Assembly: GCA_947095535.1 (NCBI GenBank)
Contig: OX352773.1
Span: 206,294,093 to 206,358,092, forward strand
DNA length: 64,000 nucleotides
Source: Poecilobothrus nobilitatus
Lineage: Eukaryota > Arthropoda > Insecta > Diptera > Dolichopodidae
Direction of reading: 5' to 3'
A program made the position numbers and the translations under genes. Under the pieces are notes generated by a model. That model ran no database searches and was not told the origin of the DNA. It saw only the letters and a program-made list of their open reading frames with translations. Positions 34,815-46,610 of the stretch are shown piece after piece; positions within the stretch are counted from its first letter, which is position 1, and each line of letters begins with the position of its first letter.

Positions 34815-35159
34815 TCATAAAATTTTATAATCAAATAAATCAAAGTCTTATTAAAAATACTTATATGTTAGGTGTCAATTTTTCTCATTTTAATTCACAT
34901 ATTAATTCACATTTTAGTTCACAACCCCAATTTTTTTAGCAGCACGTTTACAATTTTTACCCTGTAACATGACCAATACCATTTCATTTCATTGATAGTT
35001 AATCAATGCCATAAAGACAAAAATATTTATTGCTTAAACAAAAATTTTAAAACTATATATTTAGTTCCCATGTTTTTACCATATCATTAATTCGATAAGG
35101 CATTAGAAAAAATTTATATTTTCATGTTTCAGAGCCACATAAATTTAAATGTTCTTAAT
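34815..35159. other. AT-rich spacer
   Basis: There is a short direct repeat of ATTAATTCACAT near 34900. Nothing else is recognised. Confidence 0.5.
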
Positions 35160-35932
35160 TTTTAGCACATTTTCAAAAAAATTTTGAAAAAATGTGCCTT
35201 TTCACTCTGTCTGACCAGTCCGTCTGTTTACAAAACTTCTACACCGTTAAAGATAGAGAAAAAAACTTTTAACCATGTGTAGGTCTCATAAAAAAAATAA
35301 TTTTGTGGAACAACTTTTTCATGTAGCCCTTTCCATCAGGGCACTACAGCCCCTCAAATTTTGAAAAAGCCCTTTATTTCATGTTCCGCTTAACATTTTT
35401 CCAATCTGAAAACGTTATTTGACAGGAATTTTTTTTACCTTTATAAACCAATATCAAAATTATATATAGTTTTTATTTTAGTGTTTAAATTTTCCGTTAT
35501 GTGAAAACCAAATTTTATATGTTTTTTCTACCTTCATAACTCCGGCACACTTTTAGATTGGGGCTTGAGGCAAGAAAGAACTTTTAGAATTAGTATAAGC
35601 TTCCTTAGAAATTTTTTTTGTACCAGCCCCTATTTAAGAGCTATTAGGGCTCAAAAATTGAAAATTTGATATTTTTAGGCACCTGTACAAATTTTCTTCG
35701 ACAAGACATAAAAATTAAAGCTTCAGTAATATATTTTTACGTGTGTTAACGGTTTTTCTTAGTTATACAGGGTTCCTGACTTACAGCCCCTCAAAATTCC
35801 AGAAAAGTATTTTTTTTTCTATTTTCACGTTTTTTCATATATAAAATTTAAAGTCACAATTCTAAACAGTTTGTATCGTCTTTTGGAAATGTGCGCTTTT
35901 AAAAACCGTTGGTTTACATTCTACCTTGTTTT
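35160..35932 (+). mobile_element. Helentron-like element, family 3
   Basis: It starts with a hairpin GCACATTTTCAAAA...TTTTGAAAAAATGTGC (35165-35197). CTCTGTCTGACCAGTCCGTCTG (a degraded GTCC run) and ACACCGTTAAAGATAGAG follow. The body then has GTAGCCCTTTCCATCAGGGC, AACTCCGGCAC and AAGAAAGAACTTTTAGAATT, and it ends GTGCGCTTTTAAAAACCGTTGG...CATTCTACCTTG. It is the same layout as family 2, and it shares the (C)CCGTTACGGAGCTACAGC-type word with it, so families 2 and 3 are related. It is shorter than 38198-39252 because a central segment is missing. Confidence 0.6.
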
Positions 35933-36451
35933 TTTTTGAATTAATAATTTCTAAAATAATAAAAACAAAAAGTGTATTTTAAAAATATATAGCTATGTAA
36001 TTTTTTTTTTAATTAGAAAAAATCTAGCAATTTTTCGGTCAACCAAAATAAAATTAACGTCTTTTCATTTAGATTTACAATTTATAGAATATAATAAATG
36101 TTTTAAAAAATTTCCATTTGTCTATTTTAAACTTGCATTTTAATTACAAAGGCAATGAAACTATGTAAAATTAAAATAAAAATAATTTTAAAAGTATAAA
36201 ATTATTTATTTTGTGTCTAAATCAAAAATGTTTACTAAGATTTTCTATTACCTTAGAACTGGTTATAAAAGGAAATAATAGAAAATGGCTTTCTTCTTTT
36301 CTTTTCAATTTATTTTCTATAAGACATTTAAACTGAGTATGGTTTAAGTCGGATTCAATTATCCAGTATTAAAAACATCTCAAATCAATTAGTGAATCGC
36401 CTATTTATGATAAAAAAAATTTGAATAATAATTTATTTGTTTTTTTTTTTT
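35933..36451. other. AT-rich spacer
   Basis: Nothing supported is seen in this stretch. Confidence 0.5.
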
Positions 36452-36525
36452 GCGAGGGTAGGTGGTAATTTCGAAAGACACCAATGACATCAACGCGCGA
36501 ATTCTCTTTGGTATAGTATTGAACT
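36452..36525 (+). repeat. copy of a short dispersed motif
   Basis: GCGAGGGTAGGTGGTAATTTC...TTTGGTATAGTATTGAACT has the same two blocks, in order, as the minus strand at 14537-14616. The centre contains the GC-richer word CAACGCGCGAATTC. It is an unclassified repeat fragment. Confidence 0.45.
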
Positions 36526-37953
36526 AAAAATCACTTCTCTTTTAAACCAAACATTAGGTTATAACCTATGGTACAATGTACTCTTTGGTTTGGAGATTGG
36601 AAAGAAATAAAGGGAATTGAGAAATATGAGAAGTTATTGGATGTTGGGAGCAATATTTAGAACAAAGATATTGCTGTTCTTCTTGAATTAATCTATATCA
36701 TAAACATTATAATATTTTTTTACAATTTTATCATATCTTTTTATTTTCCACAATACTATCCTAAATAACATCATAATATTTTAATTTTGAAAAATCCATA
36801 AATTTTAATATGTTTGATGACAATATTCGCCTTCTAACAAATTATTAGTGAAAGTATATAATTTATTTTTTGACTCTAAAATATTTAACTTTTATTCTTT
36901 ATTAAACTCAAGTTTACTACTAAAATATTAGGTACTAAGCTATATGAATCAATAAAAAATACCATAAACTGAATAAGTACAATAAATACACAAAAATAAG
37001 TATTATCTACAATGGCAATAGTTCGTTTATGACTGCTCTTTAGAAATCTATCAAGAGAGGAAAATTAGCATAAACCAGTTACCGTTTTTTTACCATTCCC
37101 TTATATTTTTGATTGTCAACTATGCAAACAGAAAAAAATTAATTCTCCAATTTCGGACATCTGATTTGTATCTAAGAAAATAAGGAACCCCCAGATTTTT
37201 TGTCTGATCTTAAATAGAGTTCATTCGCAAAGAAATAATGTAGAGCCTCTTCCATTCCATTTCAGTGCTTACACAAGTTCTATTGTTTTTTTTTCTTCAT
37301 TAAACTTATAGATTTTTAATGTAAAGATTACTACAGCTTCAAAGCAAAAATTTTTTAAACCATTAAATTGGAATATCACTCTTTCTTTAAGTTTTTTCAA
37401 CATTTTGTTTTTATTCTAAACGACACAATAAAATTCTTTAAAAATATCAAAAGTTAATAGGTCAAATCCCTAGGGTGTTTTCCAAAATTTTTTTTATATT
37501 TTGAAAATTTTTATAGCACTAATTTTTTAAAATAGAAATTTATTAAAAATTTAGATGTTCTGTAAAGAATTGAGATCACTGTTCAACGGAATTTCTTCAA
37601 AAAACATATTGTATTTAGATAAACAAAACATATATTATTCATTTAAATTTGATTTTTATTCTTGGACATTAAGTAATTTTTAATAATCTGTCTGAAATAC
37701 ATTTTAATAATTTATACTAAAAAGTAAAACAATATTGCAATTTTCTGGTATATGATCTTTATAGTATAACCATGAATGAAATCCGATATATTAACTACAG
37801 CCTTTAAGAAACAGAATTATTTTTTCAAATGTCCTAATTAAATATCACTATCCTAAAGAGACGATAAATTAACCATATGACAGTTTTTAATTTATACTGA
37901 ATGTTAGCGAAACTTAGAAAAGCTATAGAACAGCTATAACAATAAAAAACGAC
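36526..37953. other. AT-rich non-coding stretch
   Basis: No gene or element is recognised. The 37130-37260 part is slightly less AT-rich but has stops in every frame I followed. Confidence 0.5.
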
Positions 37954-37966
37954 AAAATTTGATTGC

Positions 37967-38160
37967 AGGGGGCCTCGGTGGCCTAGTGGGTAAGAGCGTA
38001 TAAAATACGCTGCAAACACCGAGGGAGTGTGGGTTCGAATCCCACACATGTCGTAAAAGTTATTCCCCCTTACAACATTTACAACCACGCCTGAACAGGA
38101 AAAGCTGTGTAATTTCCTGTCCACATTTATGTATCACAGAAATAAATGCATTAAAAAAAA
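37967..38160 (+). mobile_element. tRNA-derived SINE, family B
   Basis: The head reads GGCCTCGGTGGCCTAGTGGG with a B box GGTTCGAATCCC. The post-head stem is GTCGTAAA (38050-38057) / CTTACAAC (38069-38076), here with two mismatches. A body and an A-rich tail follow. An imperfect 13-bp duplication (11 of 13) lies at 37954-37966 and 38161-38173, so it is older than the 40691 copy. The minus-strand open frame through it is accidental. Confidence 0.85.
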
Positions 38161-38197
38161 AAAATGTTATTGCTTTTAAATATAGAAAATTTACTAA

Positions 38198-39252
38198 TTT
38201 TTAGCACATTTCCAAAAAAATTTTGAAAAAATGTGCTTATTAGTTTCACTCTGTCCGTCCGTCCGTCCGTCCGTCTGTTTACAAAACTTCTACACCGTTA
38301 AAGATAGAGAAAACAAATTTTAACCATAGGTAGGTCTCATAAAAAAAATAATTTTGTGGAACAACTTTTTCATGTAGCCCTCCCCATTACGGAGCTACAG
38401 CCCCTCAAACTTTGAAAAAGCCCTATTTTTAAATGCATATATCTTATGTTCTGCTTAAGATTTTTTCAATCTGAAAACGTCATTCGACAGGTATTTCTTT
38501 TATCTTTGTAAATTAATATCAAAATTATACAATTTTTTTAAATTTAGTATTTAAATTTACCGTTATTATTTTATTTTTACGTGTGTTAAAGGTTTATTTT
38601 AATTGTAAAGGGTTCCAAAGTTGCAGCTTTTCAAAATTGCAAAAAAGCCCCATTTTCAGATGTATATATCTCGGGCTCTGCGTAATAATTTTGCAATCTA
38701 AAACCGCCAGAAGATAGAAAATTTTATTATCTATATAAAACAATATCAAAATTATGTAATATTTTGTAATTTACTATTTAAATTTACCGTTATGTGAAAA
38801 CCACATTTTGCATGAAATTTCTTTTTTCATAACTCCGGCACCTCTTTAGATAGGAACCTGAAATTTTGAGACAAGAAAGAACTTTTAGAATTAGTATAAG
38901 TTTCCTCAGAAAATTTTTTGGTAACACCCTCTTTTTAAGAGTTATTACGCCTCAAAAATTAAAAATTTTCTATTTTTAGACACCTGTAACTTAGGCACCT
39001 GTACAAATTTTTCTTCGGCAAGACATGAAAATTAAAGGTTTAATAATATACTTTTACGTGTGTTAACGGCTTTTCTTAGTTATATAGGATTCCGGACTTA
39101 TGGCCCCTCAAAATTTCAAAAATGTCCTATTTTCACATTTTTTCTTATTACATGAAATTTTCAAATTTTTGTGTAAGTCACACTTCTAAACAGTTTGTAT
39201 TGAGTTTTGGAAATGTGCGCTTTTAAAAACCGTTGGTTTACATTCTACCTTG
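38198..39252 (+). mobile_element. Helentron-like element, family 3, most complete copy
   Basis: A hairpin GCACATTT...AATGTGC (38204-38236) comes first, then a clean GTCC microsatellite (about 38252-38275) and ACACCGTTAAAGATAGAG. CCCATTACGGAGCTACAGCCC follows, with two diverged sub-repeats around ATATATCTTATGTTCTGC and ATATATCTCGGGCTCTGC, ATAACTCCGGCACCTC, and an end GTGCGCTTTTAAAAACCGTTGG...ACCTTG. It begins 25-40 bp after the family B SINE. There is no coding capacity. The 3' end lacks an obvious stem-loop, unlike families 1 and 2. Confidence 0.65.
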
Positions 39253-40555
39253 TTTTTTTGTCTTATAACTCCACTAGTCGTTTCCATTTACATATATTTC
39301 GTTTTCCTTAAGGCTGTCAGACTAGAGCTCGAGGGCAAAATTATATTTTCGGGGCCCGATCCATCTGTATTTTTTTTTCTTGTCTGCATTTCAATAGGAT
39401 ATTGATTATATCACAGATTTCCCTGGTTGTTGGCGGATTTAATTTAGTTCTATCAGTATTAGTATTATTGTTGTATTGGTAATCAATAATCATACATATT
39501 ATCTTATAATTTTGAATTATTGTTGTTTAATTCCACGAATAATTTTGATTCCTTTTCGAGATGGATTCCGAAATTTACCTAAATATGTTTCGGATATCTT
39601 AAATTTTTTAAAAGATGATTACATTTTATGGAAATTGAAAAATTATATGAAATTATGTTCATACTGGTAGTGAATTGACTAAGTTAATGTTCTTTGCTAA
39701 TTGACTGTTGAGTGTTGACTGTGAGTTTTGCACAAACACTCTTTCTTGTTAAAGCTAAAAAGCTATTATATTATAACCAATGATCAACTAATATAAGCTT
39801 TTAAATAAAATTTATTCAATTTTATGACAAAAAAAAATGTATGATTAATTTTTGTTGATCTTTAATGTTCATGATTTCAGACAAACACAAAATTATAATC
39901 CTTAATCCAATGATTTAAAATTTTCACCGCAATAATTAATTTACAAAAATATTTTAAATGATTGCTTTTTTTAATTGCTTTTTAATTTTTAATCAAATTT
40001 AAGTTTAATAATAAAAATTAAAACTAATTACAAATTATTTATTTTAATCGTATCAATTTTTTATACACACATTATTAATGTAAAGCTTAAAATTTCCAGA
40101 TTTTAGAAAGAATTATTTATAGTGCTCCCATAGCTTCTATTTTAAATACCTCATATTTTCACTTCCATATTTTAATTTTTTACTCGTGCCATAATAAAAG
40201 TAAATTATTAATTTTTCTTTTTTTTTTTTTGTTATTTATAATTTTTTTTTATTTTTACGCTTTTGTATATTAAATGGATTTTAAAAAATTTTAATATGGA
40301 ATTTTAATATAAAATATCTTGTGTGAATAATCTTCAATTTTATTCAAAATAAAACACAAGTGTGAATAAATTAAAATTTTAATTTTGTAAAATATCTATT
40401 AAGAAACATTCTAAATATTGGTGGCTTAAAATAATAAACCAAAATTTTATTACTCTTGACTTTTTCGTATATAAGTTAGTATTACCGGGTATTACAAATA
40501 AGGAATAGTATAAAAATCTCAGAATTTAAATATTCTAAATAAGAATGGGTTGACT
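39253..40555. other. AT-rich stretch with one isolated GC-richer patch
   Basis: Around 39310-39370 there is a GC-richer patch (GAGCTCGAG, CGGGGCCCGATCC) that I cannot assign. The open frame 39476-39670 (64 codons) shows no motif. The rest is AT-rich. Confidence 0.5.
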
Positions 40556-40650
40556 GCGAAATTTCGCACTTCAAAATCCCATATCTCAAAATCTTCCGTT
40601 TTAAAATGCCGCTTATCAAAATCCCGTATCTTAAAATCTCTCGTTTTAAA
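40556..40650 (-). repeat. 15-bp minisatellite, GGGATTTT type
   Basis: On the minus strand six units of 15 bp follow one another, each ending in ATTTT or ATTTC: for example AAGATACGGGATTTT and GAGATATGGGATTTT. The first ten positions vary and the last five are kept. The same unit type occurs at 41381-41424, 58811-58928 and 62607-62724. In frame it reads as pentapeptides of the type xxxDF, which is an accident of the 15-bp period. Confidence 0.8.
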
Positions 40651-40690
40651 ACCAAATATTTTTTTTTTATTAATTAAATAGTTTAGGTGG

Positions 40691-40851
40691 GGTTTCGGTG
40701 GCCTAATGGGTAAAAGCGTATATAAAATACGCTGTAAACACCGAGGGAGTGTGGGTTCGAATCCCACACACGTCGTAAGAGTTATTGACCCTTACGACAT
40801 TGTGTAATTTCCTATTATGTGGCAGAGAAATGCATTAAAAAAAAAAAAATT
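40691..40851 (+). mobile_element. tRNA-derived SINE, family B, young copy
   Basis: The head reads GGTTTCGGTGGCCTAATGGG with a B box GGTTCGAATCCC. The stem is GTCGTAAG (40772-40779) / CTTACGAC (40791-40798), perfect over 8 bp, and an A run closes the element. A perfect 10-bp target-site duplication, gtttaggtgg, is at 40681-40690 and 40852-40861. The body is shorter than in the 37967 copy. Confidence 0.92.
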
Positions 40852-40861
40852 GTTTAGGTGG

Positions 40862-41380
40862 ATATGAAAATCCAAAAAATAAAGTTTCTACAAAAAATTC
40901 CACATAAAAAATTTCAAATTTAAATTAATGTTGTATCTGTCAAACTCTAAACTCCCTCCCTCCCTAACTCTAAAGCCCCTCCTAAAACAGAAACTCACAT
41001 ATAATATAAATATTCTGAAACAAGCGAATACTATGATTTTGGATATAACTTTAAAATCCCCCTAATTATATTTTTTACATACATAAATATTTGGCACTCT
41101 GATTTTGTATCCAATTCTAAAATCCCCAGTAATTATATTTTTTACATACATAAATATTTCATGATAAATAAAAGTTGATGTTATAACCAGCTCTTTTTTT
41201 TTGAACATAGAAATTCGACAATTTTTTTTAAATATTTTTTTTTCGACATTTTATTTATTTTCGGCTATTCGACTTTTTTTATACGTCATTTTTATTTTTC
41301 AACAAAAAGACTGACTCTTAATAGTTCTTGTATTTTTTCCGTTTTTACTTCTTCTGAAGATTTGTTTAAAAATATCGCGG
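40862..41380. other. AT-rich spacer with a local direct repeat
   Basis: AATTATATTTTTTACATACATAAATATTT occurs twice in near-identical form at about 41065-41092 and 41131-41158. No gene is recognised. Confidence 0.5.
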
Positions 41381-41424
41381 AAATGCAAGATTTTAAGACA
41401 CGAGATTTTGGCACGCGAGATTTC
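41381..41424 (+). repeat. 15-bp minisatellite, GAGATTTT type
   Basis: Units AAGACACGAGATTTT (41395-41409) and GGCACGCGAGATTTC (41410-41424) follow a partial unit ending in AAGATTTT. It is the same type as the array at 40556-40650 but in the opposite orientation. Confidence 0.65.
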
Positions 41425-41959
41425 GATAAACTCCCAGTAAGAATAAATACCTATAGTTTTTTGAATTGATTTTAAAAATAATCAAAAAAAAAGTTTATTT
41501 ATAAAAAATTGACAAAATCACTTTGCTTATAAAATGAATGTTCACTGGTTAAAATTTAAAGATATAAATGTGAATTACATTAAAATGTAAAATATTTTTC
41601 AGTTTTACAGATCAAAATCAATAGATAAGCCCACGGGCACATCTCCCATGTTAAAAGAAAATTCTAACATTAAAACACATTTATACAGTGTGCGTTCCAC
41701 GCAGGGTTAAGTTTCATATATATATTTTATGAATCCAGCTTCATTTTCAAATTTTTCAATCAAAAACTCACTGGTTTCTTATTTCAAAACGAAAATATTT
41801 AAAATTAAATTTAAAAAGCAAAATGGCAATTATCTAACACCAAAAGCTTTATTTTTTATTTTTCTTAAAATTTTTATATTAAAAAAAATGTGAAATGTAG
41901 AACACTTTCTTTTACTTTTAATCTTTCTTCTTTTACTTTTAAAATTCCCCATGCTAATA
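41425..41959. other. AT-rich spacer
   Basis: Nothing supported is seen in this stretch. Confidence 0.5.
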
Positions 41960-42570
41960 TATAATTAAGAAAAGTCGTTAACACATGTAAAAATAATAAT
42001 GTTAAAGCTTTAATTTTTATGTACTATTATGAAAAATTTGCGCAGGTCTCCAAATTACAGGTGTCTAAAAGTAGCAAATTTGTAATTTTTTAGCCCTAGT
42101 AATTCTTAAACAAAGTTGAATACAAACATTTTCTGATATCAAGTTATGATCAAAAATCTTCCTTCTCTTAAAATTTTAAGATTTGGATTAAAAAAGCGTT
42201 CCGGAAAAAAAGAGGTACCGAAATATTACAAAGTTATGCTTCTACATAAATTTAAATACCAATAATATATATATTGATTTATAAAACTTAATTTCTTATA
42301 GATAGAAAAAATATTACGAAGAATTTGAGATATAAACAATTAATAAAAATAGGGTTTTTTCCAACTTTGAGTGTATATAAATGGGTGGCGCTACATAAAA
42401 AAAGTTGTCCCACAACATTAATTTTTTAAGGAAGTCTATTCATTGGTAAAATTGCATTGCTTTATCATAAACGGCTTATTATTTTTGTAAACACGCGAAC
42501 TAACGGACAGACTGAAACTAATATTTTCGGAAAGAAAATTTTTCATAAGTTTTTAAAAAATGTGTTAAAA
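41960..42570 (-). mobile_element. Helentron-like element, family 3, truncated
   Basis: The minus strand reads, from 42570: an AT-rich start, a decayed GTCC run (GTCTGTCCGTTAGTTCGCG near 42500), GGTGGCGCTACA-type remains of the conserved gtagccc word near 42390, and GACACCTGTAATTTGG near 42060. The 3' end (CATTCTACCTTG-type) is missing. It is strongly diverged, so it is an old copy. Confidence 0.5.
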
Positions 42571-45500
42571 AAATTTGATCTTATTATTTTTATCTGTTAT
42601 AAACTTCGACATTTAAATTTATAAACTTTTCTGACTCCATATTTGATTATCAAATACTGTCTAGTATTACAGCATTTTAAATTTTTTTTTTTGAATAATT
42701 CCCTACAACATTTTAATTTAATTTTAAAAAGGCATGTGTTAAATTAAAAGTTAATTAAATAATTGCAATTTTAATTTAAAAAAAAATAAAAAACAACAAT
42801 GAAAAAATTAAATATATTTCAGTATTTCTTTATCAAATTTTTTAAAATGAATGTAAAAATTTTATTTGAAAAATATTTTTTTCTTTAATTTTTTTTTACG
42901 TTTTGTAAATTCATTTTAATTGATGAAAATTAAACTAAATAAAATATCAAAGCATATAAAATGACAGAAGATAATATATTTTTGTTTTGAATAATACCTA
43001 TTTGGTCTTTCATTTTTGTGCACATTTCAAAGCACTTGCATTAATCAGATGTTTACAGTCAAATCACGTTGTTATGTTTCACAATTTACACAATTTTATA
43101 TTTGCTGATTTATTTATATTTTCTTCGGATATATATAAGAGTATGTGCATATATTAGTTAAAGTATTGTAATCTAGTAGAAATATTAGTAATAGAATTTG
43201 TCTGTTCTTTGGAATAAACATAATCCCCGATTTTTTTACAATTTTTCATAAATATAATTCAATTAAAAAAATAAACTTCTGTGATGGTCCCGATTGGCTA
43301 TCGGAGTCATGAAGGGGTTAATACCACCTTTTTAAAATATTGATACCAAATTTATTTATCTGTAAATGTTAAAAGCATAGTACCGGGTGATAGGTTGAAA
43401 AAAAAGTTTTAGGATGTGCTGTGCCTTCAAATGATATCCGTTTACTAGTTGAAAGACAGGGTGACGTTAAACAAAATAAAAGATCAATCTTTTACGTTTT
43501 GTTTAATTTTTTGAAAATTTTTATTATCTAATGATAAATTTAATTTTAGTTTTTTTTTTTCTTTTTTCGTTTTTTCCCTATATCTTTCTAAAATTGGGTC
43601 GATTCTTTTTCTAACAGCTCCTCAGTTATTTATTAATCAGAAAATTATCATAAATAAAAAACTTAATTAAATATTTTATAAAATTTAATGTAAAGTGAAA
43701 TTATTTATTGTTGCATTTCGTATTGCAAATATGACCTTAAATGAGAACAAAACATAATATCGAACACCGAAACTCCTAATAAAAAATGTTGAATTCACGT
43801 TCAATTTTGAATAACAAAAAATTTTACTATGTATATTTTTTAGGAAATAAATCGCATTTTACCAGAGTTAACTTTGAATTTTTCCACTTTAACTTTTAAT
43901 ATATTTTAATTGTTGTGGATTTGGGAGCGGCATTTTGAACTTCTGAAGTTCAAATAATTGAAGCCTCCATACATTTTTCTTGCGTATAATATATTGATTC
44001 AATTTTTATCTAAATACGACGGAAAAATGAAGAAATATATTCACATATTCATATATATGTATGTATATGTATGTATACTTTTTTGTATATAATATATTTC
44101 TTAAATATTCTTCTATATAATGTATATACAAATTCACATAGTAAATAATAAATATATTTTAAGTGAGAGTAAATTTCTATTTATGAAACGAAACCTTTAA
44201 TTAAATACAGATTCAATTGAATTATATACACTTTTATCCGCCCATGCAATTCTTATGAAATATATATATTTTGTTATAAGTATAAAAACGTTGTACATTT
44301 TTTATTCGATATAAAATTTTAGTATATATTTTCATTTCTTCCGTTTATATAAAATTCAAAAGCTTACATCATAGAATGTTATAGCAAGAAAAAGTCATGT
44401 ATAAAACGTGATTTTATGTCGATGAACTTTTATATTGATTAATTGATTTTTATCAATCCTTTTTATTCTTTTATATTATACAAATATATATATATATATA
44501 TATATACATACTTATTTAAATCTTATAACATTTACTTTTAATAAAAAATAGTTTTATTTAAATTTGAATTGATATTAAAAATAAAGTAAAAAATTACTTT
44601 TGATATTATAATAAAGATAATTGAAGGTGTTTTTAATTAATTGAAAATAGTTAATGTGTTTCATTGACGCTTGATAATCACATGGAAATACAAAATATTT
44701 TATAGTGTAAAAATGTTTGCTTTTTAATCACATGTAATGGAAATGTTTTTTTTTTTTTTTTTTACTTTTATTATGGAAAATGTTTCATTATTATTTGAAT
44801 AATAAAAGTGTTTATTTTCGAAATAATTTGAAAAGACTGTATTATATACAAGATTTTAAATTCCTTAAAATGATTTTAAGGGTTAAAGAGATAAAGATAT
44901 GAATAATGAGAGAAAAACTAAATAAAGGGGAAAAATAAATACATACCTGAAAAATTAAATTCTAAAAGTATAAGACGATAGAAATTTTCTTAAAGTAAAC
45001 TTAGATATGCGTCTTCCAAGCTCTTAATTTTAAAACAATTTAAAAACAATTTTAAAACATTCCGATTTTAAGTTGTTAAAAGCAAGTTAAAAGCAGCTAC
45101 AAATAAAATTAAAATTAAGTTAATTTTTAATGAATTTAAAAAATATTTTATTATTTTCATAGGAAAATTTCGGATCTTTTTTTTTTTTTTATATTATATC
45201 GTCCAGATATAAATATCGGTCCTTTTGCCTTTAGCATGTGAGTCATCTCGATACAAGTATTCAATTATAATTATATTTAATATTTTGTTTACATAATTTT
45301 ATTTTTTTTTATTTTTATCAAAAAACCCAACTTTTATCTTATAAAAAATGATGATTTATTTTATAATATCATATAAAACATACACAATATCCAAAAAAAA
45401 AATCTGAAATCTAAATTTCTAAATCAGTTTCTTTTTTCATTTTAAATTATTTAACCCAAATCAGTTCTGTTAAAATTAAAAAAACAAAGCTTTTTTTAAT

Positions 45501-46239
45501 ATTCTTAATACCTGTTTTATTTTAAATGCATTTAAAGATTAAAAATTATTGTATAAAAATGAAAACTCACAACACTGACTAAAACAATAAAAATATACCA
45601 TTACCAAATATTAAAATTTAATTTAAACTCAAAAGAGAAAATACGCAAAATTTTTTTCCTGACTCTTTTCATGAATATCAATTATGTAAAGCGACAAAAA
45701 GAAAAACTCGTGCAGAAAACGTCCTTTTGAATATTTCATGTTTTTTATTTTTATAAATTTTTTTTTTTTTTCGACTTACGACACTTCAAAAGTATGATAC
45801 GACAAAAGGAAAAGCAATTTAATGCCAATTCATATAAAAAAGGGAAAATAAAAATAATCATAAAAATAAATAAAAACAAAATTTACTATGTAGACATTAG
45901 GTTTTATGTATCTATTGTAAATAAATAGGTACATAATAGAAACTTTAATTACGGTTAAAGTCCTAATTTTTACTCAAAATATTTATAGATTCTGAAAACA
46001 CTTGAGGAATAAATGGCTTTAATTAAAAGAAAATCGCAGAGTGTATGTATAGTTAGGATAGATTTGAGGGGTTAGTCTTTTCAGTACAACCTTATAACTG
46101 CATTACTTAGCTATTTGTCGGTTTAATTTTCAAAGGTAACAATGTCTTTACTTGTAAATTTGGTGTTCCATATAAGCTTTGTATCTACTCATAAAATATG
46201 TTATCCTTGATTTGAATGTTACCAGTATTTATTCTTTAT
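42571..46239. other. long AT-rich non-coding stretch
   Basis: A less AT-rich patch at about 43280-43460 (GATGGTCCCGATTGGC, GTACCGGGTGATAGG) is not assignable. (AT)n tracts lie near 44038-44090 and at 44484-44506, and T runs at 44745-44763 and 45178-45190. No gene is supported. Confidence 0.5.
44484..44506. repeat. (AT)n microsatellite
   Basis: About eleven AT units are seen directly. Confidence 0.9.
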
Positions 46240-46610
46240 TTGATTGTAAGATTAACGTGTGTTGACTTATATATATTTATTTTATCGAATAGGTTCAGAA
46301 TATATGCGGTATACAACGTCTTATATACATTTGATTTTAGAATATTCATTTTTGCATTTGACAAGGAAATGTCTTTCTTGTAAATAAGGTCCAAGATATA
46401 AGGAAATTGTTCTAGAAGTTGTTTTTGATTGATACAATTTTCTGTCTTCAAGGGCTCTTTTGATTTCATCTGTTATTCTGTGTACTTAATCTAGAGTATT
46501 TCTAAGCTTATTTCTAAAAACATATTGATGGTTATATATACCACAATAAACTTCTATCTTTAATTATTTGTTCTATTATTTTGAACAATAATCTATCAAA
46601 ATCTTTTATG
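46240..46610 (-). pseudogene. relic of a Jockey-clade reverse transcriptase
   Basis: Reading the minus strand gives FDRLLFKIIEQIIKDRSLL, then NHQYVFRNK, a stop (TAA), VHRITDEIKRALEDRK, then QFPYILDLI in one frame, ERHFLVKCKNEYS in the next and LYTAYSEP in the third. In Jockey-type non-LTR retrotransposons the reverse transcriptase has the same series: xRLLxxRL, NHQFGFRxxHST, QVHRIxxxI, KSYLxxRHFxV and LYTLYTADxP. About 30 residues between HRI and the FPYIL segment, and the PQGSVLGP motif, are lost. Frameshifts and the stop make it non-functional. The 77-codon open frame 46236-46469 is part of this relic, not a separate gene. Confidence 0.8.

Noticed and set aside
40519..40767. 82-codon minus-strand frame with a pentapeptide repeat (xxxDF)
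   Set aside because: It is made of a SINE head joined to a 15-bp minisatellite; the pentapeptide pattern is an effect of the 15-bp period.
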